From DAISKN01 sp963716925 (lineage in GTDB: Bacteria > Acidobacteriota > Vicinamibacteria > Marinacidobacterales > SMYC01), in contig CAVQUX010000015.1 of assembly GCA_963716925.1 (NCBI GenBank), forward strand, positions 248,001 to 312,000: a DNA stretch of 64,000 nucleotides. Reading direction: 5' to 3'. This document shows, piece by piece, positions 36,261-43,463 of the stretch. Position numbers and translations under genes: made by a program. The notes under the pieces are model-generated. The model searched no databases and had not been told where the DNA came from. It saw nothing but the letters and a program-made list of their open reading frames with translations. The first letter of the stretch is position 1. Every line of letters starts with the position of its first letter.

Positions 36261-36319
36261 GTGGACTCTCCCGCGAACCGACGGCAGTGTATTACAACTG
36301 CAATCGGCCGCTGAAACGT

Positions 36320-38380
36320 CTATCCGCGGATGTAGTTCTTCCGGAACGCCTCGATCGCGGGAAGGAGATCCTGGGGGTCGCGGAGCGTTCCCTGGAAGAG
36401 GTCGGCGTACTTCGCGAGCCTCGCGGGCATCGTCTTGATGTTGAACTGCACCGGATCGAGGTCGGTCTCGAGCTCGTCCCAGTCGAGGGGGGTCGATACC
36501 GGCGCTCCTGGACGCGGCCGGACCACGTAGGCGGGAACGACGGTCTGACCCCTCCGGTTCTGCCCGAAATCCACGTATACCCGGGAGCCTCTCCGGGTCA
36601 CGACGCGCTCGACGGTCGCGATGTCCCGGTGCTCCGAGGCGACGTGGGTCGCGACCGCCTCGCAAAAGTCGCTGGTCTGCCCGTAGGTGTAGCCGGGCTT
36701 CAGCGGCACGAACACATGGAGCCCGGTGGCGCCGGAAGTCTTCAAGTAGGGCCTGAGGCCTATGCCGCGGAGGACCTTCCCGACCGCGCGCGCGATCTTC
36801 ACGACGTCGCCGAAGGGCGCCTTTTTCGCGTCGAGGTCGAAGACCACCCAGTCCGGGTTGTCGCGGGTCATCCGTCGGGAGAGCCACGGGTGGAGGTCGA
36901 TGCTCGCGAGGTTCACCATCCAGATGAGGGTGTCGCGGTCGTTTCCGATGATGTAGCGGATGGCTTTGCCGTCGGATTCGATGCTCTCGGTGACCACCCA
37001 GTCGGGCGTGTGATCGGGGGCGTCTTTCTGGTAGAACGACTTCCCCTCGATCCCGTCGGGGTAGCGGAGCATGTGCACCGGCCTCTCGTGCAGGTAGGGG
37101 AGCAGGGTCTCCGCGATCTGGTCGTAATAACGGAGTAGATCTCCCTTGGTGTATCCCTCGCGTGGCCAGAACACCTTGTCGAGGTTGCTGAGCTGGATCT
37201 TGCGCGCCCCCGGCTTGCGCGCCCGCAGCGCGTCCGCGAGATCCTGGCTCTTCGCTTCGGAAGGGGCCTGAGCAGGAACGCGGCACCAGTCGGGGGACGG
37301 GCCGGAGACGTAGGTGCTCGCGCCGAGCTTTCCGAGAACCGCGGGAAGCCCCGCGGCGGCGGTCACCGAGTGGAGCTCCTCGCCTCGACCCTGCACGGGA
37401 TCTACGAAGAGGACGTGCGGGAGCTTCGGCAGTACCGTAGTCAGGATCACCTTGCGATCGAGAAGCGATAGCGGCCTCACGTCCCACTCTTCGTAGTAGA
37501 GCAAATCGAAGGCGTAGAAGACGACGGGGTCGGCGGATGCGCCCGAGAGCCGCGCCTCGAGCTTCTCCCGCGACGGCCTCTGCGAAGAATCCACGACGAC
37601 CAGGACGCCGTCGATCCAGGCGTTCTCCGCCTTCAGAGCGGACGCCTCCTTCACCATCGCAGGCACCCTGTCCGAGAGATCCTCCCCTCCCCTGGCCAGG
37701 AGCTGGATCCGATCGCCCTTTTTCCGGAGCCCGACGCGCCGTCCCTCGAACTCCACCTCGAAAATCCACGCCGGGTCGGAGAACGGAGCCCGCTCGACTC
37801 CGGCGCTCATCGGCTCGATTCGCTCCGGAAGCGGCGCCTCCGCGGCCTGCGCCAGATCGAAGAACGGCGCTTTCTCCGATTCGCCGCGAGCGTAGCGGTC
37901 CCGTGCCTTGAACAGGATCCATTGGTCCTTCTCCGAGCGGGTCTTCACCAGATGCCATTCCCCCCGGAGCTTTCGCCCGCGAAGATGGATCTCGAGCTTC
38001 CCCTGTTCGATCGCCTTCGGACCGTCGGCTGCTTTCAGGAGGTCGTAACGGCCCCGATCCCAGATGGTCATCGTGCCGCCGCCGTACTCCCCTTTGGGGA
38101 TCACCCCCGAGAACGTCTCGTACATCAACGGGTGATCCTCGGTGTGGACGGCCAGGTGCTTGTCTTTCGGATCGTAGGAGAATCCCCGGGGCACGGCCCA
38201 GGATTTGAGGACCCCTTCCATCTCCAGGCGAAGGTCGTAGTGGAGATTTCGAGCCTCGTGGCGGTGTACGACGAACGTCCTCGTGCCGCGCTCGATCGCG
38301 GAATCGGGAGGCGGCTCGGGAGTCCGCTCGAAGTCCCGCTTCTCGCGGTAGGCGTCGATCGATTTCGACGTCTTCGCCAC
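36320..38380 (-). CDS. ligD: LigD-like NHEJ protein with inactive ligase domain
   Basis: A 686-residue protein built as in LigD. An N-terminal 3'-phosphoesterase domain (about 1-170) has HRHEARNLHYDLRLE, WAVPRG and GTMTIWDRGRY. A central ligase-like adenylation domain spans about 195-365. A C-terminal primase-polymerase domain (about 385-680) has NLDKVFWPREGYTKGDLL, the metal site VVFDLDAKK and TSGATGLHVFVPL. In the central domain the adenylated Lys of the E-x-K-x-D-G motif is replaced: FEVEFEGRR has Glu210. The distal E-G-x-x-x-K motif is also changed (LPAVLGKLG), and no OB-fold follows. End-processing and filling may remain while ligation would need another ligase. No ku gene is in the window. 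Start is GTG. Confidence 0.85.
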   Translation of the reverse strand: MAKTSKSIDAYREKRDFERTPEPPPDSAIERGTRTFVVHRHEARNLHYDLRLEMEGVLKSWAVPRGFSYDPKDKHLAVHTEDHPLMYETFSGVIPKGEYGGGTMTIWDRGRYDLLKAADGPKAIEQGKLEIHLRGRKLRGEWHLVKTRSEKDQWILFKARDRYARGESEKAPFFDLAQAAEAPLPERIEPMSAGVERAPFSDPAWIFEVEFEGRRVGLRKKGDRIQLLARGGEDLSDRVPAMVKEASALKAENAWIDGVLVVVDSSQRPSREKLEARLSGASADPVVFYAFDLLYYEEWDVRPLSLLDRKVILTTVLPKLPHVLFVDPVQGRGEELHSVTAAAGLPAVLGKLGASTYVSGPSPDWCRVPAQAPSEAKSQDLADALRARKPGARKIQLSNLDKVFWPREGYTKGDLLRYYDQIAETLLPYLHERPVHMLRYPDGIEGKSFYQKDAPDHTPDWVVTESIESDGKAIRYIIGNDRDTLIWMVNLASIDLHPWLSRRMTRDNPDWVVFDLDAKKAPFGDVVKIARAVGKVLRGIGLRPYLKTSGATGLHVFVPLKPGYTYGQTSDFCEAVATHVASEHRDIATVERVVTRRGSRVYVDFGQNRRGQTVVPAYVVRPRPGAPVSTPLDWDELETDLDPVQFNIKTMPARLAKYADLFQGTLRDPQDLLPAIEAFRKNYIRG

Positions 38381-38396
38381 GGGACCCGGTACGCTC

Positions 38397-39260
38397 TTAG
38401 CGCTGCTGTTGCTGCTGTGGGCGCCGCTGCTGCGGTTGCTGTTGCTGGTTATTCATTCCCGGCGGGACGGGGATCGGGCGCCCGAAGGGGTCGGTGAAGG
38501 GATACGTCGCCGGCGGCGTGTTCGCGGGGTCCTGCTCCTGGAACTGCTGCGGCTGGTTCAATCCGCTTTGGCCGCTTTGGCCGCTTTGGCCGCCCTGAGT
38601 GCGCTGGTTCTTCTGAGGAAGCCCGGGGGTGAAGCTGCTCCTCGGGAACGATTGCGCCGGCGGAAGGTAGTCGGGCAGAGGCGAGCTTCCCGGAGGTGCC
38701 ACGGCTCCCGGATCCTCGGCGCCGCCGAAATCGTCGGGGTTGGCCATCTCCTCGGGCGGCGCCTCGAGGCCTGGATCCGTCGCGTCTCCCATCTCCATGG
38801 CGTCCATACCCTCTTCGAAGGACTCCGGCGGGACGTCTTCGATGGCTTCCTCGGGCTGCTCCGCGACCACCGGTCCGCGGACCGGACCCGCCGATCGGGC
38901 GGGGCCGCCGCCGCCCGCGCCCACGAAGATCTTGGCCACCTGTTCCCAGTCGGATGGATCCATCATCACGATGTAGTTCACGCCGACGCCCTCCAGAAGG
39001 CGCGACACCGCCATCGAAACCGGAAGGCCGGAGAGGTTCGCGGAGAGCCGCTTCGACTTCACCTCATCCTCCAGCGTGAGCTCGATTCCCGTCGCCTGCT
39101 CGATGCTTTCGAACACGTTCGAGAGCGGGGCGTCCTTGCATTGAATGGCGATGAGACCGTTCAGATAGGTCACATCGACGGACTGCGCCCGGACAGCCGG
39201 AACATAAGGTGACAGGAACAGGAGGACTGCCCCCAGAGAACCAATCAGGGCGTTTCTCAC
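38397..39260 (-). CDS. exported STN-domain protein with acidic, Gln-rich tail
   Basis: A 287-residue protein from the GTG at 39260, chosen because AAGGAG (minus strand, 39268-39273) lies seven bases before it. The alternative TTG at 39320 lacks a ribosome site. A signal peptide ending AVRAQ precedes a secretin/TonB short N-terminal domain (IAIQCKDAPLSNVFESIEQ, GIELTLEDEVKSKRLSAN, LPVSMAVSRLLEGVGVNY). Such modules line the base of secretin channels. The rest is disordered: an acidic stretch, then GGQSGQSGQSG and a Gln/Pro tail. It ends the minus-strand secretion locus and may be an accessory gate or periplasmic partner of the secretin. Confidence 0.75.
   Translation of the reverse strand: MRNALIGSLGAVLLFLSPYVPAVRAQSVDVTYLNGLIAIQCKDAPLSNVFESIEQATGIELTLEDEVKSKRLSANLSGLPVSMAVSRLLEGVGVNYIVMMDPSDWEQVAKIFVGAGGGGPARSAGPVRGPVVAEQPEEAIEDVPPESFEEGMDAMEMGDATDPGLEAPPEEMANPDDFGGAEDPGAVAPPGSSPLPDYLPPAQSFPRSSFTPGLPQKNQRTQGGQSGQSGQSGLNQPQQFQEQDPANTPPATYPFTDPFGRPIPVPPGMNNQQQQPQQRRPQQQQQR
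38563..38589. repeat. three tandem 9-base repeats inside a coding region
   Basis: CCGCTTTGG is repeated three times without variation, encoding the GQSGQSGQS stretch of the STN-domain protein on the minus strand. Identical third positions suggest recent slippage expansion. Confidence 0.7.
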
Positions 39261-39329
39261 GGTGGAGCTCCTTAGGGATGAGTTCAGACCCACGCTAGCA
39301 CCCTTGTCCTGCACTGTCAAAGCGCCCTC

Positions 39330-40439
39330 CTACGGTCCTGCCGCGCGGCGGTACGCTTCGAGCGTTCCCCTCGCCGTTTCTTTCCAATCGAAGCGCTCCG
39401 CCCGGCAGAGTCCGGCCGCTCGAAGCCTGTGTCGAAGGTCGGTGTCGGTCATGATTCTCTCGATTCCCTCCGCGAGCGCGTCCTCGTCCTCGGGCTCGAC
39501 CCAGAGAACGGCGTCGCCTCCCACCTCCACGAGAGCGCCCCGGGGCGATGCGAGGACCGGAGTACCGCAGGCCATGGCCTCGAGCACCGGGATCCCGAAG
39601 CCCTCGGCGAGGGAAGGATAGGCCACGGCTTCCGCGAGGTTGTAGAGACCTGGGAGATCCGCATCGGGAACCGCGCCGAGAAACACGACCGAAGCTTCGG
39701 CCTGCCGCTCCGCTTCCTGGAATACCTCCCGGGAGCGGAAATCTTCCTGACCGACGATGACGAGGCGGACGCCCCCCCCGAGCTTCGTCCGGACGCGGGA
39801 GAAAGCCCGGATCAGCCGGGGCAGGTTCTTTCGCGGCTCGATCCGCCCTACGAAGAGGACGAAGGGGCCGCCGAGACGGTACCTCTCGCGGATTGCTGCG
39901 GGCTCGGATCCGAAAGGCCGAAACGTCTCGCGATCGACGCCGTTCGGGGTCACGAGAACTCTTTCCGGAGGAAGCTGGTAGCGCTCGACGAGCGCCCGGC
40001 GGGAGAACTCGGAGACGGTGAGCACGATCGCGGCCCGCCGCGCCGTTCGTCGGATGAGCGCCACCGAGCGCTCGGAGAACGCGCCTTTGAAGAGCTCCGG
40101 ATGGGTCTCGAAGAGGATGTCATGAATGGTGACGACGTCGGGGACGAAGGAGAAGGGCGGGGCTATGTACTGTGAATGCAGAACCGAGAGCCGATCGCGC
40201 AGCGCGAGCGCGGGAGCCACGAAGGGGAGCCGAACGCGCGCAGAGCCGGGGAACAATCGTCGGTGCGCGACGTGCTTCGAGGGGAGAAGGTCGGCGGTCT
40301 CCGCTGGACGGAAGCTGTAGACGACGATCTCGTCGTCCGCGGGCAAGAGGCGCGAGAGCGCCTTGACGAGCTCGAGGAGATAGGTCCGGCTTCCCTGCGG
40401 CTTCCCGTTGACGTGATGGGCATCGATTCCGATGCGCAT
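39330..40439 (-). CDS. family 4 glycosyltransferase
   Basis: A 369-residue GT-B enzyme of the GT4 family. The N-terminal half starts MRIGIDAHHVNGKPQGSRTY; the C-terminal half has the family motifs VLFVGRIEPRKNLPRLIRAF, VVFLGAVPDADLPGLYNLA and the donor-site PSLAEGFGIPVLEAMACGTPV with the conserved E-x7-E. It should transfer a sugar from a nucleotide-sugar to a glycan or protein. It starts 13 bases after the collagen-like pilin gene and lies between two genes with low-complexity tails, so glycosylation of those tails is a reasonable guess (inference only). Confidence 0.88.
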   Translation of the reverse strand: MRIGIDAHHVNGKPQGSRTYLLELVKALSRLLPADDEIVVYSFRPAETADLLPSKHVAHRRLFPGSARVRLPFVAPALALRDRLSVLHSQYIAPPFSFVPDVVTIHDILFETHPELFKGAFSERSVALIRRTARRAAIVLTVSEFSRRALVERYQLPPERVLVTPNGVDRETFRPFGSEPAAIRERYRLGGPFVLFVGRIEPRKNLPRLIRAFSRVRTKLGGGVRLVIVGQEDFRSREVFQEAERQAEASVVFLGAVPDADLPGLYNLAEAVAYPSLAEGFGIPVLEAMACGTPVLASPRGALVEVGGDAVLWVEPEDEDALAEGIERIMTDTDLRHRLRAAGLCRAERFDWKETARGTLEAYRRAAGP

Positions 40440-40452
40440 GCGGATTCCGGGG

Positions 40453-41574
40453 TCAATCCGGCCGACGTCGTTGGCGCGGCTGCGGCTGCATTCCGAATCC
40501 CGACTGACCGGAGTCCCCCTGCCCCGGGTTCCCGAACCCGGATTGTCCCGGGTTGCCGAAGCCCGGCTGCCCCTGCTGTCCGGGAAATGCTGTTCCTCCT
40601 TCGCCGGTGCCAGGGAATCCCTGTTCCCCCGGAAGGCCGGGCTGTCCGGGCACTCCGGGCATACCAGGTTGGCCCGGTTGGCCGGGCTGACCGGGAACCC
40701 CGGGACTCGCCCCGAATCCGAAGCTCGTGAGACGCGGCGGCGGCGGGAGTCCGGGAAAAGGACTCTGCTGCCCCTGCCCCAGTCCTTGTCCCATACCCAG
40801 TCCCAAGGCGCCTTGTCCCATGCCTTGTCCCAAAGCGCCTTGTCCCACGCCTTGTCCCATACCACCTTGTCCGATGCCTTGTCCCGCTCCTGGTCCAATT
40901 CCCGGTTCCTGCCCTGGTCCTTGTCCCGGGATGGGCACCCCCGGTACGCCGCCCTGCTGCGCGCCCCAGACGAACAGCCAATCCTTGTACTTTTCCTTTC
41001 CCGGCACGCGATAGAACGTCTTCTCCGTGCTCCGGCTCGCAACTCCCACGATTCCGCCCATGCTCGCATCGGAAGCGCCGCGTCCGAGACTCGACTGGAA
41101 TCCCCGAGTGCTCCCGCCCGTCGTCGGCCGGTTCGAGCCTTGCGCGCCCGCGCGCTGGCCTCCGGGAGTTCGAAGCTCGGCGCGGCTTCGATTCAAGTCG
41201 GTGATTCCCGCCTGCTCGCGCAGCTGCTGCTGCGGCAGCTGCCCACCCATCTGAAGCTCGGGCGAGAGCTGTCGCAGGACGCTCCACTCGCCTTTCTCGC
41301 CCCCCAACGGATCCTTGTATGCCTTGCGCAGGAACTTCTCCTCGACGAGCACGTCGACGTTCGGGGGATAGGCGCCGGGGTATTTCCTCTGGTAGCGCTC
41401 GATCGCCTGCATGTACTGATAGCCCCGGAAGATGAGCTCCTGCTCGCGCTCCCGCTGGACGGCTTTCTGCCAGAGGGGAACGGCCGCAACCAGCGAGATC
41501 GCGAGGATGACGAGCAGGATGGTGATGCCGAAAAGGATGTAGCCGGAGTCGTCCCGAGACCGCTCGCCTCTCAT
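40453..41574 (-). CDS. pilin-like protein with collagen-like and GQG-repeat tail
   Basis: A 373-residue protein with a type IV pilin-like N-terminus: DDSGYILFGITILLVILAI gives a possible Gly|Tyr prepilin cleavage site. Position 5 is not Glu, as in the tip pseudopilin GspK. A globular region (about 35-110: YMQAIERYQRKYPGAYPPN, KAYKDPLGG) resembles GspG-type pseudopilins. From residue ~215 the chain turns into low complexity: GQG/GMGQG repeats, then a collagen-like Gly-x-Pro stretch (GVPGQPGQPGQPGMPGVPG) and GFGNPGQ repeats. The start overlaps the transglycosylase stop (ATGA), fixing it in the secretion operon. Confidence 0.82.
   Translation of the reverse strand: MRGERSRDDSGYILFGITILLVILAISLVAAVPLWQKAVQREREQELIFRGYQYMQAIERYQRKYPGAYPPNVDVLVEEKFLRKAYKDPLGGEKGEWSVLRQLSPELQMGGQLPQQQLREQAGITDLNRSRAELRTPGGQRAGAQGSNRPTTGGSTRGFQSSLGRGASDASMGGIVGVASRSTEKTFYRVPGKEKYKDWLFVWGAQQGGVPGVPIPGQGPGQEPGIGPGAGQGIGQGGMGQGVGQGALGQGMGQGALGLGMGQGLGQGQQSPFPGLPPPPRLTSFGFGASPGVPGQPGQPGQPGMPGVPGQPGLPGEQGFPGTGEGGTAFPGQQGQPGFGNPGQSGFGNPGQGDSGQSGFGMQPQPRQRRRPD
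40575..40710 (-). repeat. collagen-like Gly-x-y coding repeat
   Basis: The minus strand encodes a run of triplets of the form G-x-P/G-P-x, including GQPGQPGQPGMPG and GVPGQPGLPGEQGFPG. The period is nine bases with varying codons. Boundaries are approximate. Confidence 0.65.
40770..40935 (-). repeat. GQG/GMGQG coding repeat
   Basis: The plus strand repeats CCTTGTCCCA-like units about every 12-15 bases; the minus strand encodes Gly-Gln-Gly and Gly-Met-Gly-Gln-Gly units. The near identity of units at DNA level suggests recent expansion. Boundaries are approximate. Confidence 0.65.
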
Positions 41575-42206
41575 TCCTCGCCTCCCAGGGCGCGCTCGTA
41601 AACGCGCATCACCCGGCCCACGTACTCGCGGGTCTCCCTGTACGGTGGAATCCCGCCGTAGCGGCGCACCGCTTCCGGACCGGCGTTGTACGCGGCGAGG
41701 GCGAGGCTCACGTCGCCCTCGTGGGCATCGAGCATCTGCTTCAGGTATTTCGTACCGCCCTCGACGTTCTCGTGCGGGTCGAGGATCTTCGTCACCCCGA
41801 GCTCTTTGGCCGTCTCCGGCATGAGCTGCATCAGGCCGCGCGCGCCGCGGCTCGATTTCGCGTTGGGGTCGCCGCTCGACTCCGCCCAGATGACCGCGGC
41901 CACGAGCTCGGGGGCGACTCCGTACTTCGATGCGGCGGGATCGATGACGTCCTCGAGCTGAGGGAAGAGAGACACCTTTTGCGGATCCTCTCCCTCCTCC
42001 ACCATCTCGTTCGGCACCACGTTCACGACAATCTCCGACGGCACGGTGACGACGCCTCCTCCGGTGATGTGGAGAGTGATCCGCTCGTCGATCCGCTCGA
42101 AGCGGTCGACATAGAGGATCTTTCCGCTCTCCATGACGGCGATCTCGGCCTCGGCCGAAGCCGCGAGCAGCGCCGTCCCCAGCACCAGAATGCCGCTTCG
42201 CATCAT
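41571..42206 (-). CDS. lytic murein transglycosylase, SLT family
   Basis: A 211-residue exported protein with a signal peptide (MMRSGILVLGTALLAASAEA). Residues of about 85-200 form an SLT lysozyme-like domain with the catalytic Glu in VIWAESSGDPNAKS, then GARGLMQLMPETAKELG and ALAAYNAGPEAVRRYGG. It cuts peptidoglycan glycan strands. Sitting inside the secretion operon, it probably opens the wall for assembly of the envelope-spanning complex. Its start overlaps the stop of the Ig-like gene and its stop overlaps the start of the pilin gene (both ATGA). Confidence 0.9.
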   Translation of the reverse strand: MMRSGILVLGTALLAASAEAEIAVMESGKILYVDRFERIDERITLHITGGGVVTVPSEIVVNVVPNEMVEEGEDPQKVSLFPQLEDVIDPAASKYGVAPELVAAVIWAESSGDPNAKSSRGARGLMQLMPETAKELGVTKILDPHENVEGGTKYLKQMLDAHEGDVSLALAAYNAGPEAVRRYGGIPPYRETREYVGRVMRVYERALGGEE

Positions 42207-43462
42207 GGCACGTCCAGGAATCGGGTGAGGGTACAGAAGTCGTCGTCCTCGTCGGTAACCGTCAGCACCACCTGATAGGGGGCCCCGGGGAGGCTCGGAG
42301 CCGAGAAGTCGTACGTGAAGCTCGCCGTCGAGAAGTTCGAGGTGGGAGGATCCCCCACGTCCCAGTCGAACGTCAGGGGACCGCCGTCGGGGTCCGAGGA
42401 AGCGGTGCCGTTGAAAGCGACCAGGCTCGTGTTCATGACCCAGGGATCGGCGAACGATCCGCTCCCCGAAGTGAGCGGAGAGACCGTCATCCTGCAGATC
42501 GGCGCCCGGCTCGACACGGTGAAGGCGGAGGCGAAGGTCCCGCTCCCGCCGTCGGGGTTGGTCACGGTGACCGTCCGCGGGTCGGAGGAAGCGCTGCCGT
42601 CGATGGTGATGTCCACGAGGAGGGTCTCCGAGTTGACCCAGGTCACGTCGTTGATGGCGATGCCTTCTCCGAAGCTCACCGTGGCCCCCTGCTGGAAATT
42701 CTGACCGGTGAGGGTCACGGTGAGGCTCGCGCCCCTGGTACCGGTTGCGGGCGAGACGGAATCGATGAGGGGCTCGCCGAAATCTCCGCGGGTCACGGTA
42801 ACCGAGGCGGTGACCGTTCCCGACGTCACCGTGACCTTGGCCTGGTCGGACTCGTCGAGGAGCGTCAGGCGATCGAAAGCCTGGCCGCTCGCGTTCGTTC
42901 GGAGGATCGACCCCTGGGAGGCGAGCGCGCCGGAGTCGGTGCTGAAGAGGACGGGTACGTCGGAGAGAGCGTTCCCGCGGTCGTCGGTCACCGTGGCGAC
43001 GATCTCCGACGTCAGGTCCTCGGGACCGAGGGTGACGGGATTCGCGGTGACGGTGATGAAGACATCGCCCCCCGTTCCGGCGCCGATCTCGACGGTGGTG
43101 GTGAGAAGGGGGATGCCCCCCCCGGACTGCGCGGTGACGGTCGCGGTCCCCGATCTCCCGTCCGCTTGGAGCATCGCCTGCGCGATGCCGTTCTGCGTCT
43201 GGACGCGCTGCTCGATCGCCCCGAGGTCGGTGGTGAAGAAGATCTGGGTCCCGTCGGCGACGGTTCCTCCGCCGTCCTCCGCGGCCTTGAAGGCGACGAC
43301 CGTGATCCGAGAACGCCCGCCCACCGCGGGAATGGACTTGGGATTGGCCTCGATGGTGAGGGTCGCCCCTTCCGGGGCGGTGAGCGGCACCTCCCCGTCG
43401 CAGACCGCGAAGCACGAAATGGCGAGCGCCGCGAGCGCCACCCTTGCGCGCCTCCCTCCCAT
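42203..43462 (-). CDS. exported multi-Ig-like protein (invasin-like Big and IPT domains)
   Basis: A 419-residue exported protein with a signal sequence and a cysteine (SCFAVCDG) that may be a lipobox. Two Big/invasin-like domains (ATVTDDRGNALSDVPVLFS and the preceding GTVADGTQIFFTTDLGAI) are followed by an IPT/TIG domain (SVSPATGTRGASLTVTLTG) and a PKD-like C-terminal domain (FNGTASSDPDGGPLTFDWD). Domains of this kind stack as rods at the cell surface. It lies directly after the secretin gene (one base between stop and start) and overlaps the transglycosylase gene, so it is likely a structural or secreted partner of the machine. Confidence 0.82.
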   Translation of the reverse strand: MGGRRARVALAALAISCFAVCDGEVPLTAPEGATLTIEANPKSIPAVGGRSRITVVAFKAAEDGGGTVADGTQIFFTTDLGAIEQRVQTQNGIAQAMLQADGRSGTATVTAQSGGGIPLLTTTVEIGAGTGGDVFITVTANPVTLGPEDLTSEIVATVTDDRGNALSDVPVLFSTDSGALASQGSILRTNASGQAFDRLTLLDESDQAKVTVTSGTVTASVTVTRGDFGEPLIDSVSPATGTRGASLTVTLTGQNFQQGATVSFGEGIAINDVTWVNSETLLVDITIDGSASSDPRTVTVTNPDGGSGTFASAFTVSSRAPICRMTVSPLTSGSGSFADPWVMNTSLVAFNGTASSDPDGGPLTFDWDVGDPPTSNFSTASFTYDFSAPSLPGAPYQVVLTVTDEDDDFCTLTRFLDVP

Positions 43463-43463
43463 G

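Noticed and set aside
36261..37958. Fusion of the TauD-like protein with an upstream frame
   Set aside because: The upstream part is an out-of-frame reading of ligD; the family start is at 36260.
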